Assembly (NCBI GenBank): GCA_013339765.2
Contig: CM023452.1
Location: 156,868,977-156,932,976 of the forward strand
Direction of reading: 5' to 3'
DNA from: Haemaphysalis longicornis
Lineage: Eukaryota; Arthropoda; Arachnida; Ixodida; Ixodidae
Length of the DNA stretch: 64,000 bases
Position 1 is the first letter of the stretch; each line of letters begins with the position of its first letter. Below, in pieces: positions 11,321-22,143 of the stretch. A program made the translations under genes and the position numbers. The notes under the pieces were generated by a model. The model was not told the DNA's origin and searched no databases. It saw only the letters and a program-made list of their open reading frames with translations.

Positions 11321-12209
11321 AAAGCTTGTTTACATGAATGCGACATTAGCGTATAGCATTGGTTCGTCGAATCGGGCGAATTCAACGCGTTTTCGTTTAC
11401 ATGTATGCGCAATGGAGATTAGCGCCGCCCTGTGTCATATGTGGGAGTTGTGGGGCGCATTTCCGGCCTTACCAGTTTCTGGTCGCCGGCAAGTTGCTTG
11501 TGTTCGTTTTGGCGTCTATCGCTGCTGAAGAGAAACCTGCCGTTTGTTCACTGAGCTAAATGTGTACATTAAGCGCGTCGTTCGCAAGAAATAGATGCAG
11601 CAGTCAATCGTTAAGCGTTTACTTGCCCTGCACGACCCACAGTGCGGCTCGACCCGGCGCAGTCCACGGTAGCAACAGCTTGTCGGCACTCTTCGAAATC
11701 AATCTCATAGTGAAAAAGAAGTTCCACATGCGACAGAGTAGATGCTAGTGTGGGGAAAAATTGTGCTAGGGATTGTTATCAGCGCTCATTTTAAAATTGC
11801 CGATCAGATATCTGCCGCCATGCTTAGCGAGACCTGGCACCACGGGGCGCGGTGCGGTGAGCCGCCGAAAGACGGCGCTACCGGCGCGGAAGAATCAAGA
11901 CAGGCCACAGCATATGTCTTAGTATCCGATTGCTCAAACGGCGATTGTCACGGAAATAAAGTTCCATATTGGAGAAGGGGGATGGTAGTGTGGTGAAAAG
12001 TTGTTTTAAGGATCGTCTTCCGCAGTTGTGCAGACCGTGGCGAGCAAATATCCGCCACGGTGCTAAGCCTAAAGTTCCCAGCCCTCGAGCCGAGCCGAGA
12101 ACTGCGACGCGACTGCCGCTAAATGCGTTCGGAAATACGCATTTGCGTTCTCAATGTCAATCTCAATGAAATGCGACGCGCTACTGTCGTATTTATGTAA
12201 ACGTGCTTT
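11321..12209. mobile_element. MITE-like element with 31-bp imperfect inverted termini
   Basis: The left end AAAGCTTGTTTACATGAATG (11321-11340) continues as CGACATTAGCG. The right end, read inward from 12209, is AAAGCACGTTTACATAAATA continuing as CGACAGTAGCG. They agree at 26 of 31 positions. A second GTTTACATGTATGCG-ATTAGCG string lies just inside the left end at 11395-11431, a subterminal repeat. Target duplication is ambiguous because both flanks are A/T-rich (TA, TAA or TTA). No transposase frame is present, so I regard it as non-autonomous; the superfamily is undetermined. Confidence 0.65.
11695..12165. repeat. Internal 240-bp imperfect duplication within the MITE-like element
   Basis: GTTCCA at 11721 and 11961, GATGCTAGTGTGG at 11741 against GATGGTAGTGTGG at 11981, and GATATCTGCCGCCATGCTTAGC against AATATCCGCCACGGTGCTAAGC near 11806 and 12046 are all offset by about 240 bp. 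A third partial node (TCAATCTCAATGA, near 12150) matches TCAATCTCATAGTGA near 11698. The element therefore grew by internal tandem duplication. Confidence 0.6.
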
Positions 12210-12723
12210 AAAAGTGTGGATCATGTCATTGATTGTATACAAATCTTTGGGTTTTGCTTACATGGCCAATCAGCCGCCGAGTGTGTGTTTGTTACTACGT
12301 CCTCTGAGGCGTGGTTTTTTGTGTAATAAAAACGAAGTGTTTCGTGTTCTTGGACAGTCAGAGCGAGAGCTGGAAATTCTTTATAGGGAAGCTTCAGTCC
12401 GGCCAGTTGACCGAACGAGAAGGAACAAAAGAGCGCATCGTGAGTTAGATATGTTTAGCTGAGATTATTTAAGCATTTTTCTGTTTTTATGTGAACTTTG
12501 TATATTAGAGGCTCAGTTTGATATATCTGGAGTTTCTCCGGGGCTACGAGCGTTTCTGTGGATTCTTTTCATTTCCAGATAAGTTTCTGCCGGTGGTTTT
12601 AGTATTCGTATAATATACGTAGTTCGATGGGAGCTTTAATTTTCTCTCTTTATTTTGCCTCAGCATTGTTCGACACGGTATTTTGATTTTTTAAAAATGA
12701 AATGTAACTCTGTGTAACAACAC
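12210..12723. other. Unassigned intergenic DNA
   Basis: AT-rich. A 102-codon plus-strand frame at 12154-12462 begins inside the right end of the MITE-like element and has no recognised motif. I see no gene. Confidence 0.4.
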
Positions 12724-12840
12724 GTTCCAATGTTCGAAGTGTAACTGGAACGCGTTCCTTTCGTAATAAAGGAACTTGTAACGGGAACTCGTTTCGAAAT
12801 TCGGAAGGAACGACGAACGAGCTTTTGTTCCTTTTTTGGA
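12724..12840. repeat. GGTTC/GAACC-rich dispersed repeat, copy 4
   Basis: Contains GTTCCAATGTTCG, GGAACGCGTTCC, GGAACTTG, GGGAACTCG and GGAAGGAACGACGAACG in 115 bp, the same pentamer vocabulary as the blocks at 2400, 3641 and 9745, in a more diverged state and without the GACACCCTGC end. Membership in the same family is less certain than for the other copies. Confidence 0.4.
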
Positions 12841-13855
12841 GGAATGCGCAGAGCACTGTTCTTATGCTATTGGGAGCGGTTGCAGTTATTCTCTGTGTCG
12901 TCGGAGTCGTCTGGTGTAATGGCGCTTGCCGACAGAAAGCGTAGAAGCGTAGTTGGAGCGGCTGTCCCGGCAGCGGAGGGCGCAATCATGCGTTGTTGGA
13001 CGAAACAAGGGGGCACTCCTGGCTCGCTTTTTCCCTGTCGACTCAATCATGGAAGAGGCGGCCGAGGGGGAGAAGGAGAAAGAAGAGGAGCAAGAAATGG
13101 ACGCTGAACTTCTATGCCCATCCTCCTTCCAGAGCCGACCGCATAGCTCCCAGTTTCGAGGAGGTCACAGATGGAGAAGTGTCCATATCCCTGGTTGGCA
13201 ATAATGGCCTGGTATCCTCCCTCCGTAATACTAAAATTTTGCTTCATGTAAATCGGGGCAGCGCGTAAAAAAACATGCGCATCAATCCACGGAACAGCGA
13301 TTAGACTAAATACGGCGATACGACTAAATATACGTGAGGTTTTCAGCATCTCCCTCATCTGGGATGTGGTTGCGACGCGCTACGCAGCCTGCTACGTGCC
13401 GTTGCAGCGCACGCGCAATCAACTATTTGTTATTTACTGAGACTTCTATATCGATTTTCCTTCAAAATGTTCGCCCTGCCTTGGTGCGTATCCTCTGCGA
13501 GGTAAGCAAAAATATAGAAAATGTGTAAATCAATATGTCTCAGGGGTGGAAGGGGGGGGGGGGGACAATGAAAACGAAGAGGAAAAATGTAGGAAAGTGA
13601 ACCAGGGTGGGAGATTCTGGTAGGCGTCGCGGAGTGCCTGTGATGCGCCCTTTTCAGCTCTTCAAGAGTATGCATTGAAGGGCAAAGGCGCGCGTACTGT
13701 GTACGTCGGTAACGATTACTACTCAAAAAAGAGGAACGGTCGGTGATCTAGGAAGTAAAAGTGGAACGGTTTTGGGCCAAAGCCCCTTAGGTGCTGGGGC
13801 TGTTGGCGTCTCCAGTCGTCCTAGCCTTCGTAACCGTCGTCACCAGTATTCACGG
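12841..13855. other. Unassigned DNA with a 13-G run
   Basis: No gene recognised. The overlapping frames at 12844-13268 are Arg/Glu-rich, in three different phases, and without motifs. A run of 13 G lies at 13552-13564, where sequence accuracy may be low. Confidence 0.35.
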
Positions 13856-14021
13856 TACTAAAACACGGGGAAACTAGTTTACGGCTCACGCTAGAACGTA
13901 TCGCCTACTAAAAAAACACCGGGACACTCGTTTAGGCCTCACGCTGGAGCGCTTCGTAACGCGTACTAAAAAACACCGGGACACTCGTTTACGCATCGCG
14001 CCAGAAAGCTTCGTGCTTCAC
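13856..14021. repeat. Three-copy tandem repeat, 50-58 bp unit
   Basis: Units start with TACTAAAA at 13856, 13906 and 13964. Each then reads ACACCGGGACACTCGTTTA (ACACGGGGAAACTAGTTTA in the first) and an (A/T)CGC(T/C)(A/G)GA-type stretch ending in GCTTCGT. The two right-hand units are the most alike, so the array probably expanded from that side. It lies just left of a poly-C tract and shows no coding potential. Confidence 0.75.
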
Positions 14022-14058
14022 ACACGAGTGACTTTTACAGAAAAGCTGCGTAGCTCTA

Positions 14059-14083
14059 CCCCCCCCCCCTACCCCCCCCCCCC
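14059..14083. repeat. Poly-C tract
   Basis: Runs of 11 and 12 C, separated by TA. Similar homopolymer tracts occur at 32773-32792 (20 C), 34384-34397 (14 G), 37630-37642 (13 C), 50899-50909 (11 G) and 57586-57602 (17 T). Their exact lengths should be treated as uncertain. Confidence 0.85.
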
Positions 14084-14262
14084 TTCCCCCAATCGCATGG
14101 TTTATATCCGTTGCAAAAAATACCAAGGCGCCCAGAAAACACTTTTGCACTTCATGCTTGACCCCTCCATCAGTTTCACGTTAGTGGAGACGGGCCGGGA
14201 TTTTTCCTAACTACATCGGGTATTTGAGGGGCGCTTGCGTTTAAAGTATTGTAAATGTTACT

Positions 14263-14321
14263 GTAACAAGGCAATCTTTCGAATGAACCAAACTTGCATT
14301 TTGTCTGCAGAGTCCCTTTAG
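14263..14321. repeat. Terminus of a TTAA-type transposon family, copy A
   Basis: The sequence from GGCAATCTTTCGAATG to GAGTCCCT, ending TTAG, matches 28605-28660 (GGCAATCTTTTGAACG to GGCCCCATTAA) over about 55 bp in the same orientation. The ending, a CCCT- or CCCA-like terminus plus TTAA or TTAG, resembles the ends of the TTAA elements in this window. The opposite terminus could not be found for either copy, so both are fragments or have diverged ends. Confidence 0.55.
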
Positions 14322-15900
14322 GAATACACCTGTGCCACTATTCCCTAAGGGATCTTAAGACCTCAAGCACCGCACAACGCGTTTCGTGAAGCACATTACC
14401 ACAAAAAAATTCCTTAACCAACACAAGAGCACTAGACAGGGTTAGTTACACGCAAACCTAGAAAGCTCTTGTTATATTTTGTGGGTACGTTCTTCAAAGG
14501 ACAAAGCAAAAAAGTGAACAACAGCTGGAAGTTTCTCGCACATGGATCGCTTGAATACAATAAAAGATTTTATAATCTAAGACGGCGATGTATTTTTAGC
14601 GTCCCGTTTCTTAGCCAAGCAAAAAGTACTTCCTGGCTGAATTAAGGAAAGTTATATTGTTTATAAGATAACAACAGCGTTGCAGTTTTTTTAAATTACT
14701 TCAGCTTGTTACACGAAACACGGCTCACCGTGCGAAGCCGCGAGTTGAACATCACTTGTGTGACTTTTATGAAAAAATTGTCTAGGCAACACCGTCGCAG
14801 CCAAGCCATCATGCACTGTGTCGGCGCACACGTGCTCATGAACACGTCCATTTCTCATTAAACACAATCAATGAGCATTGTTTCTCCTGTCTACACACCG
14901 CCACAAAACAACCTTATTTCAAATACCAATTAGGTCATCAGCGAAAGCATTTGCCTCTGTGTAAGCTTCTTATCGCTGTCTTTGCGGTACGGCACGAGCG
15001 GGTTACACAAGCGCAAGAAATGCCTCCGTCAGCACCTGCTATGCTTCGAAGTACACACAGATTTCTTACCTCCATTCCAAGCAACCAATTGGTGGAAATG
15101 CGGAGAGAAATTTTATTCTTTGTAATAAATAGTAATATATTAATGAATAGAAGAATGAACTGAAACAAACATTATGCGAATTGACAACACAGACCCAAAG
15201 CCTCAACAACCCTGCATTCAACCTAAAATAGAGGCTGCGGCGAACGACCCGTGCATACTAAACGGCTACTGCCCTGGGGTAGGATGCAATAAAAATCATG
15301 CAAGTAGGCCCGCGCGCTTACGTTTAGCCTCGGCATGACGAATATTCAGAAATACTATTTTTCTTCCAAAGAGGCGTGCTTGTTTTTACACGGCTGCAAT
15401 TGGCATTATGAAATTTTTGGTGAGGGTACCTGCTATCATCAAAAGTCTGTAAAAGAACTGCTACAGTCAGTTTCGGCGCTATCAACCAAAATTGATCAAG
15501 CACGACAGACACCCGTTCGTTTTTAGGAGACTGTTTCATCACCTCTGCTTGTAACGTAAAGTAGGCTTCTCTTCTTACGGGTTAGTTTGGTGGCGAAGGA
15601 CGTTTCACACGCAAATGAAACGAACAAGGGGAGGTATGTTGCACGTGATGAACGACAGCGATGGAGCGCTGTGAGTTCGAAAGGTCGTGTTGGCGATGAC
15701 AACAACAACATTGAGGGAACATGTCCTCACAGGGCTCGTGGCGCGAATGAGGCTTCGGGGATTTCCCTTAGTGTGGTTGCGAGGGACCCGACCCATCGGC
15801 AGAAACGTTTAACCTTTTCTTTTTTATACGTGTGTCCTTTTTTTACTCATACGACTTGCCGGGGTCCATGAAATATTTACCTGCAATATATATATGCATA
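14322..15900. other. Unassigned intergenic DNA
   Basis: AT-rich in the first two-thirds, with no frame longer than 110 codons. The opposing frames at 15523-15871 are antisense shadows of each other and show no motif. No gene or repeat could be assigned. Confidence 0.4.
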
Positions 15901-16853
15901 TAGTAATCCCTCGTTATAACGAAGTCAGCGGGACGGCGCAAAACTTTGTTATCAGCGGTATTTCGATATAAGGAACCACTAGATATAAGCTAAAGCAGTT
16001 GAGCTTTAATTGTGCCTCAACTGCAAAGCACCAAAACACAACGTATTCAGTGAAGCAAAACATTATTCAGGTGCAAAAAGGGAAGTGAGTTCTGGCTGTT
16101 TGAGGTTCTTGCGGGCACGAGCAACTCCTGCTCCAATTTCCCCAAGCATTGCATAGGGCCAGGGTCGTCGCCCATAACGGCGGCAGTGACGGTGGCCAAT
16201 TTCTAGGCGGACGTGCGGTCGTCGCAGACTGCTACGCGAGTTTCACCCTGGAAACCGCCGCAAATGCAGTGGCTACAGTCTGGGGTTGTGCTTGTTAAGC
16301 TCAAATAAACAAAACGATTACCCGCTCACTCTGGGTACACAGCGCACTCGTAAAAACTGAACGGTTTTCCACTAGGCCTTCAGCATGAACACTGAGCAAT
16401 TTTTCCTCGAGGTGTACAGCCGCAAAGTTTGCAAAACAAGCTTTTTTCGACGGCCCGTCGTCGACGACACTGCTAATTCGGCGGTTGGAGTGTGGGTGTT
16501 CGTGCACCGTCGCACCCAGGCCATTGACCAATGTCTAGGAACAAAATTCAATGACCGTACCACGGATCTGGCCCGTTTGTCTAAAGTAGGATTGCGCGAA
16601 TCGAGCATGAATCGGCCCGAGAAAATCGCCAGAGAAAGACCAGCTTGCGTTAACCCGCCACTTGGGTAGCCTGACTTGCCGCTGGGCCGCCGCCGATCGG
16701 CCACCGCTCAAGTCTTCGCTATAAGCGGGTCGAGCTTTTCTTTCGCTTCGAATCATGCGGCCTAAAATGCATGCGTATGGGTCGGGCCCAGAAGAAATTT
16801 TGAATAAAACGATATTTCGAGTAAAGCAATTTTGTTATAACGAGGGATTACAG
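15901..16853. mobile_element. Non-autonomous Tigger/pogo-like element, about 0.95 kb
   Basis: The left end reads GTAATCCCTCGTTATAACGA (15903-15922). The right end, inward on the minus strand, reads GTAATCCCTCGTTATAACAA (complement of 16832-16851). CTCGTTATAACGAA is a typical terminal motif of pogo/Tigger elements, and a TA precedes the left end. A subterminal ATTTCGATATAA (left) is mirrored by an ATTTCGAG string near the right end. Frames inside (94-110 codons, both strands) do not resemble a DDE transposase, so the copy depends on a helper in trans. Confidence 0.7.
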
Positions 16854-16982
16854 TGTGTGTGTGCGTGGTGCATGCGGGTGTGTGTGTTTGCGTGCGTGTT
16901 TGTGTGTGTGTGTATGTGCGTGCGTGTGTGTGCGTGCGTGCGTGCGTGCCTGCGTGCCCGCGTGCGTGCCTCCGTGCGTGCA

Positions 16983-17014
<32 letters not shown>

Positions 17015-17393
17015 TGTGTGTGCGTAAGTGTGTGTGCGTAAGTGTGTGTGTGTGTGTGTTTGTGTGCGTGCGTATATGTGTGTGTGCGGGTGCGTGAGCG
17101 CGCGCGTGGGTGTGTTTGCGTGTGTGCGCGCGTGTGTGTGTGTGTCCGTGTGTGTGTGTGTGCACGCGTGTGTGTGCGTGTGTGTGTATGTGTGTGGGTG
17201 TGTGTGTGTGCGCGCGCGGGTGTGTCTGTGCGTGCGAGTGTGTGTTTGTGTGTGTGCGTGCGTGCGTGTTTTTGTATGTGTGTGTGCCCGCGTGCGTGTT
17301 TGTGTGTGTGTGTGCGTGTGTTGCGTGTCTGGGTGTGTGTGCATGCGTGTGTGTGTGCATGTGTGTGTGAGTATCTACGTCTGCATGTGTAAA
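16853..17393. repeat. Long (GT)n/(GCGT)n simple repeat, about 540 bp
   Basis: Alternating purine-pyrimidine tract of GTGTGT mixed with GCGTGC and CGCGCG stretches. It starts directly at the right end of the Tigger-like element. Frames of up to 215 codons on both strands encode only Cys/Val/Arg (plus) or His/Thr/Arg (minus) repeats. Such tracts can adopt Z-DNA and are prone to length polymorphism. Confidence 0.97.
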
Positions 17394-17522
17394 CGGGTGA
17401 AGACGACAACTAGGAGGGATCACACGAAACAAGAAGAGCACTCAGTCATCATTTATTCTCGCTACGGCGGGCTCAAACACTTTCTTCTTCGCAAAGGTCT
17501 AGACTCCGGGATGAACCGCGAC
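17394..17522. other. Short spacer
   Basis: Non-coding stretch between the GT tract and the first SINE, with no recognised feature. Confidence 0.3.
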
Positions 17523-17766
17523 CCGCCGCGGTGGCTCAATGGCTAAGGCGTTGCCCTGCTGAGCACGAGGATGCGGGTTCGATTTCGGGCCGCGGCAGCC
17601 CCTTTTCGATGGAGGCGAAAAGCAAAAACACCCGTGCGTACGAGATTTCGGCACACGTTAAAGATCCCCAGGTGGTAAAAATTATGTGGAGCGCTCCTCT
17701 ACGGCGCGCCTCATCGCCTGCGTTGCGTCGGCGCGTTTAACCATAGAATCAATCAATCGATCAATA
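17523..17766 (+). mobile_element. tRNA-derived SINE (Ruka-like), copy 1
   Basis: A full-length copy with a tRNA-like head (about 17523-17600), then a body with TTTCGATGGAGGCGAAA, CACGTTAAAGATCCCCAGGT and TACGGCGCGCCTCATCGCC, and an (ATCA)n-like tail at 17746-17766. Head and body agree with the tick SINE Ruka as I remember it. Transcription would be by RNA polymerase III from the internal boxes, and mobilisation would need a LINE partner. Confidence 0.85.
17532..17586 (+). promoter_or_regulatory. Internal Pol III promoter (A and B boxes) of SINE copy 1
   Basis: A box TGGCTCAATGG at 17532-17542 and B box GGTTCGATTTC at 17576-17586, spaced 33 bp. The B box differs from the GGTTCGANNCC consensus in its last two bases. 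Confidence 0.7.
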
Positions 17767-18883
17767 CATGAGCGGCGTCGTATGTGTAACACCGGAGACA
17801 TGCCGTATCACATCCTAAAAGTAATTGCACAGAACATCTGCGCGTCACGATGGCTCAGGAACACAACTACCCAAATGGAAATTATTTAAGCTGACGCAAA
17901 AGGCCACCGAAGAGTTGGGCGGTGTTTCCCCGAGGAAGGTACTACGAGATTTCTTGTGCGGGAGGGAAAGGGTGACAGAAGAACGCGAAATGAGGGCAGG
18001 AAAAATCCGGGAAAACGGCGCTAATTACGAACAGCAGAGAACGAAACGCGGAATTAAAAATTAGCCCAACTTGCTTCCGATCACTAAAATGCAGGAATGA
18101 TTCGCGAGAATGAAAGGCCATGCATTCCTGGGGACGGGAAGAAGAATATGTTGTCGAAATGGCGCCCGCATAGTTTGTTCTTTCACGCTTTCAGGCTGGC
18201 ACTGTTGTAAGGAAATCGTCCTGCTAAAGGAATGCGCCTTGCAGCCTAGATAAGAGTCGACATCCGAGATACATTCATTTATATCACGGAGTTTCGTTTT
18301 TGTTGCTTAGTTTCTCTTTTCAGAATCGGCGGGGCTATATGTAGCGATTCCACGTGGGTGGAAGCAATCCTGTGTCCATAGAAAGCGCTTACGTAAACGA
18401 ACAAAAAGAGCAAATTCCTGACTATTAGGAAATAGCAATACTTGGATATGGGATTACATTTCTTGGACTCTTTTCTTGGGCTACACAAACCCAAAAGCTT
18501 GGTCCGTCCACCTGTCTGTCTCTCGATTCACCCGACACGCCAAAGGAGTTGATATTAGATAACGAGAAGTTTACGGGTTCAACATACGGGTTCCAAACAA
18601 CGTCCTGACCCGAAAATACAAGAAAGCCTCGCTGCCTACCCTAGACACCGTGGAGCCATTCTACATCTAACACTAACACACGGTCACAACACATGGTGTG
18701 AGAGTAGGGAAACACGGCGACTTTCAGTTCATTTCGGCGAACCTCCTCCCTGTTTACCGTGGGAGGAGCAGGAATGGAGAGGAAGAGCGCCAGATGTGGC
18801 GTGAGGGACAGAATGGAGGCATTGGCGTGTCAGGGGAAGCGGAAGACTATCGTCTGTCAACGGCATCTCCAGTTAAGTAAGAA
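17767..18883. other. Unassigned DNA between two SINEs
   Basis: No gene recognised. Frames are at most 79 codons (17825-18064, plus) and carry no motif. No duplicated target site linking the two SINEs was seen. Confidence 0.4.
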
Positions 18884-19120
18884 CTGCCGCGGTGGCTCAG
18901 TCGATAAGGCGTTGCGCTGCTGACCACAAGGTTGCGGGTTAGATTCCCGGCCGCGGCGGCCGCCTTTCTGATGCAGGCGAAAAGCGAAAACGCCCGTGTG
19001 TACGAGATTTCGGCGCACGCTAAAGATCCCCAGGTGGTCAAAATTAACCTCGAGCCCTCCGCTACGGCGCGCCTCATCACCCGCGTTGCGTCGGCGCGTT
19101 AAACCCTACAAGCAAATCAA
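18884..19120 (+). mobile_element. tRNA-derived SINE (Ruka-like), copy 2
   Basis: Same head and body as copy 1: GCCGCGGTGGCTCAGTCGAT, GATGCAGGCGAAAAGCG, AAAGATCCCCAGGTGGTC and GGCGCGCCTCATCAC. The B box here reads GGTTAGATTCC, a C-to-A change at the invariant CGA, so transcription of this copy is probably weakened. The tail is A-rich (ACAAGCAAATCAAAAC) rather than (ATCA)n, so the two copies are independent insertions. Confidence 0.85.
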
Positions 19121-20097
19121 AACAAAATGGAGTGAAATGAGCAGATACGCAGCCAAATTTCTATTATCTTGGCACCGTTAGTTTAAGATAAAGTACCTGA
19201 AACAATTTCAATGCTTCGGCATATGCGGGATCATTCGGTTGCTATGTCATTTGCCTAACCAGCCATTAATATTCAAAGTGAATAAATGGTTTTGTGGAAC
19301 CACCGAAACAACACATCATACCAAAGACGCATTGTATAGAGCAGTACTTTAACTTTCAAGGAAGCCTTGCACGACGCCGAAACGGAGAAACCAACGTTCG
19401 CAAGGCACTGCACTCTTCGCGACCAACCCGCGACATTACTTATCATGCGCAGTTCTGACCGGAAAACAGATTGAGCCTAACAGCCACCTAATACGATAAT
19501 CACAATATACGACAGAGAAAAACACATATGCAGAACCCATTAGGGTGGCTTCACTTGAATGCAAACTAGTCCTCGGGTCGGGAAAATTAATCGGTCTTTC
19601 CTCCCACACATAACCAGATTAGTATTCCTATGTCCGTGAAGAGAAAACGAGAGAGCGAGCGAACGAGTTCGTTGGCCAACGGGAGCTGTTATGACACATT
19701 ACAGGTCAATTTTGATAAGACAACAAAAAATAAATCTACACCAGCGAACGCGAGGATAGTAGGCAAAGACAGTTACGATCTTAAAAGCACCCTCGAGTTA
19801 GTAACGTAAACCGGGACAACTAGAAAGCTCCTGTTGTCTCTTGTGCCTCAAATCTACATTTACGTTTATCGCCCTAGGGCGTTGCCTGGCTGTAGGCGCT
19901 CAGGGGCGAATTAGTGTGTGAGGAAACGTTTTTAAGCAATGCAGCCGCTAAGCCTACGCAGGATCATTTTGTGCTCCTATCAACAAAGCAGCCACCACGG
20001 TAAAGTGGTTAAACAAAAGGTTCATTTGAAGCTATAAAAATATATAATTGTCGCTGTTATATCCGAGCGCGCAGTTGCAGTCCCTTGAAGAACGCAG
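19121..20097. other. Unassigned AT-rich DNA
   Basis: No frame above 60 codons and no repeat recognised. Confidence 0.45.
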
Positions 20098-21135
20098 AAG
20101 AGATCTCCGCCGCTGCAGCTCTTCCGACTGTTTACCCAGGCGTGTGTTCGCGTTCATTCAGGCTTGTCGACTGCCCCAGTCCACACGGCAGGCGTACAGC
20201 GCAGCCCCTAGCTGAAGCCGCCCCGCGGTAATGAAGCGCAGCCTGTTTAGCCTAGTCTTAATCTGCCGAAATAGCTTAGTTTCCACTCCGCAGACAAAAC
20301 GTATTACGTGTGTCTGAATCTTCTCTGTTTTGCACACGAAAGGGGACTGTAGGTGGAGCCGCCGTTCTGACGCCACACCTCGGCTGCTGTTTTCCAGAGT
20401 GGTACTAATTGGGGCAGCCGCGACGAGACCGGACATCCTTGCGTGCGCAAGGGCAAACGCCAACTGGGAGTTTGGAAACGGAGATCATCAAATCTGTGTA
20501 GGAAGACGGCAAATCGATGAGCGGGTTAAACGCTCGCTTTTACGACCCCACATCAACAAAGAAAAAAGAAGCAGCGCGTATAACATGGTATCTGCGTAAG
20601 GATTGTTTTGCAGGGATTGTTTTGCAGGGCGGGAAAACAAAATGTAGAGACCACATACATACATCTCGCCGCAAGAGAAACGCCACCTTTAGCGCACTGC
20701 TTGCACGAATGCGACTCCGTTTTCTAAATTGGTGAACACCGATTCGGTTGTGTATTAACAAGTATTAGAAAAGGTGGAAGGAGCAACTGTATCTGATAAA
20801 CAGCGATTATAAAAGTTCGCTCAGCTTTCTCGCAATTTTCAAACTTACAATAGAAACTAGTTTAAATCGGTATAAATGGGAATCAGTGAGCTCACATACC
20901 GAATTGTTTCGATGTCAGCGCTTGTGTCGCGCGGTGGTGTAGCCCGTAGTTGGCACATCAGGATGGCTAGGTTCCGCTGTTTAGCACTTCGAAAAGCCCT
21001 CCACTCCATTTTGTGCAGCCGCAAGACAAGGCTACAGCGGCGGCGTCGTCCGCGGCTGTAGCCCGGCCATGTCCGACCCTTCTGTGTTCAGGACGCCGCC
21101 CCCACGAATTTCAGGTAACAGCATTTAAAATCTCT
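20098..21135. other. Unassigned DNA with GC-richer patches
   Basis: The patches near 20100-20480 and 20900-21110 have CpG-containing text and frames of 61-101 codons on both strands, none with a motif. TTTCAG-GTAACA near 21108 is a plausible splice donor, but no exon frame supports it. A 14-bp direct repeat (GATTGTTTTGCAGG, twice) lies near 20600-20630. Confidence 0.3.
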
Positions 21136-22087
21136 TGTTTCGCTCCTTGTAGGGCCCCGTGCGGGTATTCAAGGGACGTTGCCTGGTAATTTTGTGGGTG
21201 TCGCATGACGATTTTGTGCGCAATGTGGCACAGCCGCTTTAGAAAGACCAATGTTTCAATGATCCCTTTAAACTCCTCTTCACTTCGAACAGAAATGCAT
21301 TGCAGGTATTGCAGTTCTTCAGGCTACGTACAGGCCGTGTTGTATTGAATGCTGAAGGGCCTAGGAACTCTTTGTATTTTCTGAAAAAAAAAATTGTAGG
21401 TGCACCATACACTGAAGGTGTGGGGCACGTATCTGCAATGGCTCCTGGATTCAATGTTGGAGAAGCGAAACCAGGATTTGCCTTTCGCGCTGTCTTGTAC
21501 CCGTAGGTTCATGACGGTGGCAAAAGCAACTACGTGAGTCACGCTGATTTTAGTCTGCATAGCAGGGTATGCATGCTGATTCAGATCGAGGGGTCAGGGT
21601 TTTATAACACCGGAGATTTCAGTGGGCAACGCAAGGTGGCTCTACGCTCGCGTGTGATTGCTATCTACATTGCTCTGTAATCGAAGACGATCTAATAGAC
21701 CATAACTACAGAAAGCTTCAAGGTAAAAAGGAGTTTGCTGGGCCAGAGGCACCTTAGCATTAGCCCAGGAAGACCCATGATGTCAGGCCGGCCCTGACAA
21801 AGTGGATACCAGAGATGGGCCTAGAAAAAGGGAGGGCGATTAACCCGATGGAGGGATGAAATAAATTCAGGGGTAGACTGTGGACTCGACCAGTGCAGGG
21901 AAGCAGCGGTTGGAGGCCAATTGGACAGACCCTTGCCCGGCAGTGTAACTGAGTAGAGTGATGGTGATGATCATGATGACTACCACCCTAAATATTAATT
22001 GTAGCATTCGATGTAGGTTCATCTTAGCGTGATGCAAGATCCCCCATACCCTGCCTCTCATCTTGATAATAAAGCGGATTGCATTAC
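21136..22087. other. Unassigned DNA
   Basis: No gene recognised. The plus frame at 21300-21506 encodes 68 residues that read more like protein than the surroundings (LRTGRVVLNAEGPRN, VSAMAPGFNVGEAKPGFAF). I cannot place it; it may be the end of an old element ORF. Confidence 0.3.
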
Positions 22088-22143
22088 CGATCAATCAATC
22101 AAACAATGGATCGATTGATCAACTAAGTGATCAATCAATCAAT
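22088..22143. repeat. (ATCA)n simple repeat, possible retroposon tail
   Basis: Interrupted CAATCAATCA repeats, including an inverted segment (GGATCGATTGATC). An AATAAA string about 20 bp upstream (22068-22073) would fit the 3' end of a retroposed element, but the sequence further upstream does not match the SINEs or LINEs recognised elsewhere in this window. Confidence 0.55.

Noticed and set aside
10866..11412. Two minus-strand frames of 130 and 138 codons
   Set aside because: They overlap in different phases, carry no recognisable domain, and probably lie in a repeat.
13852..14021. CRISPR-like direct repeats
   Set aside because: The units are contiguous tandem copies without unique spacers, and the sequence is eukaryotic.
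16755..17546. Frames of up to 215 codons on both strands (Cys/Val-rich or His/Thr-rich)
   Set aside because: They are translations of the (GT)n/(GCGT)n repeat, open in several frames simultaneously, with no non-repetitive core.
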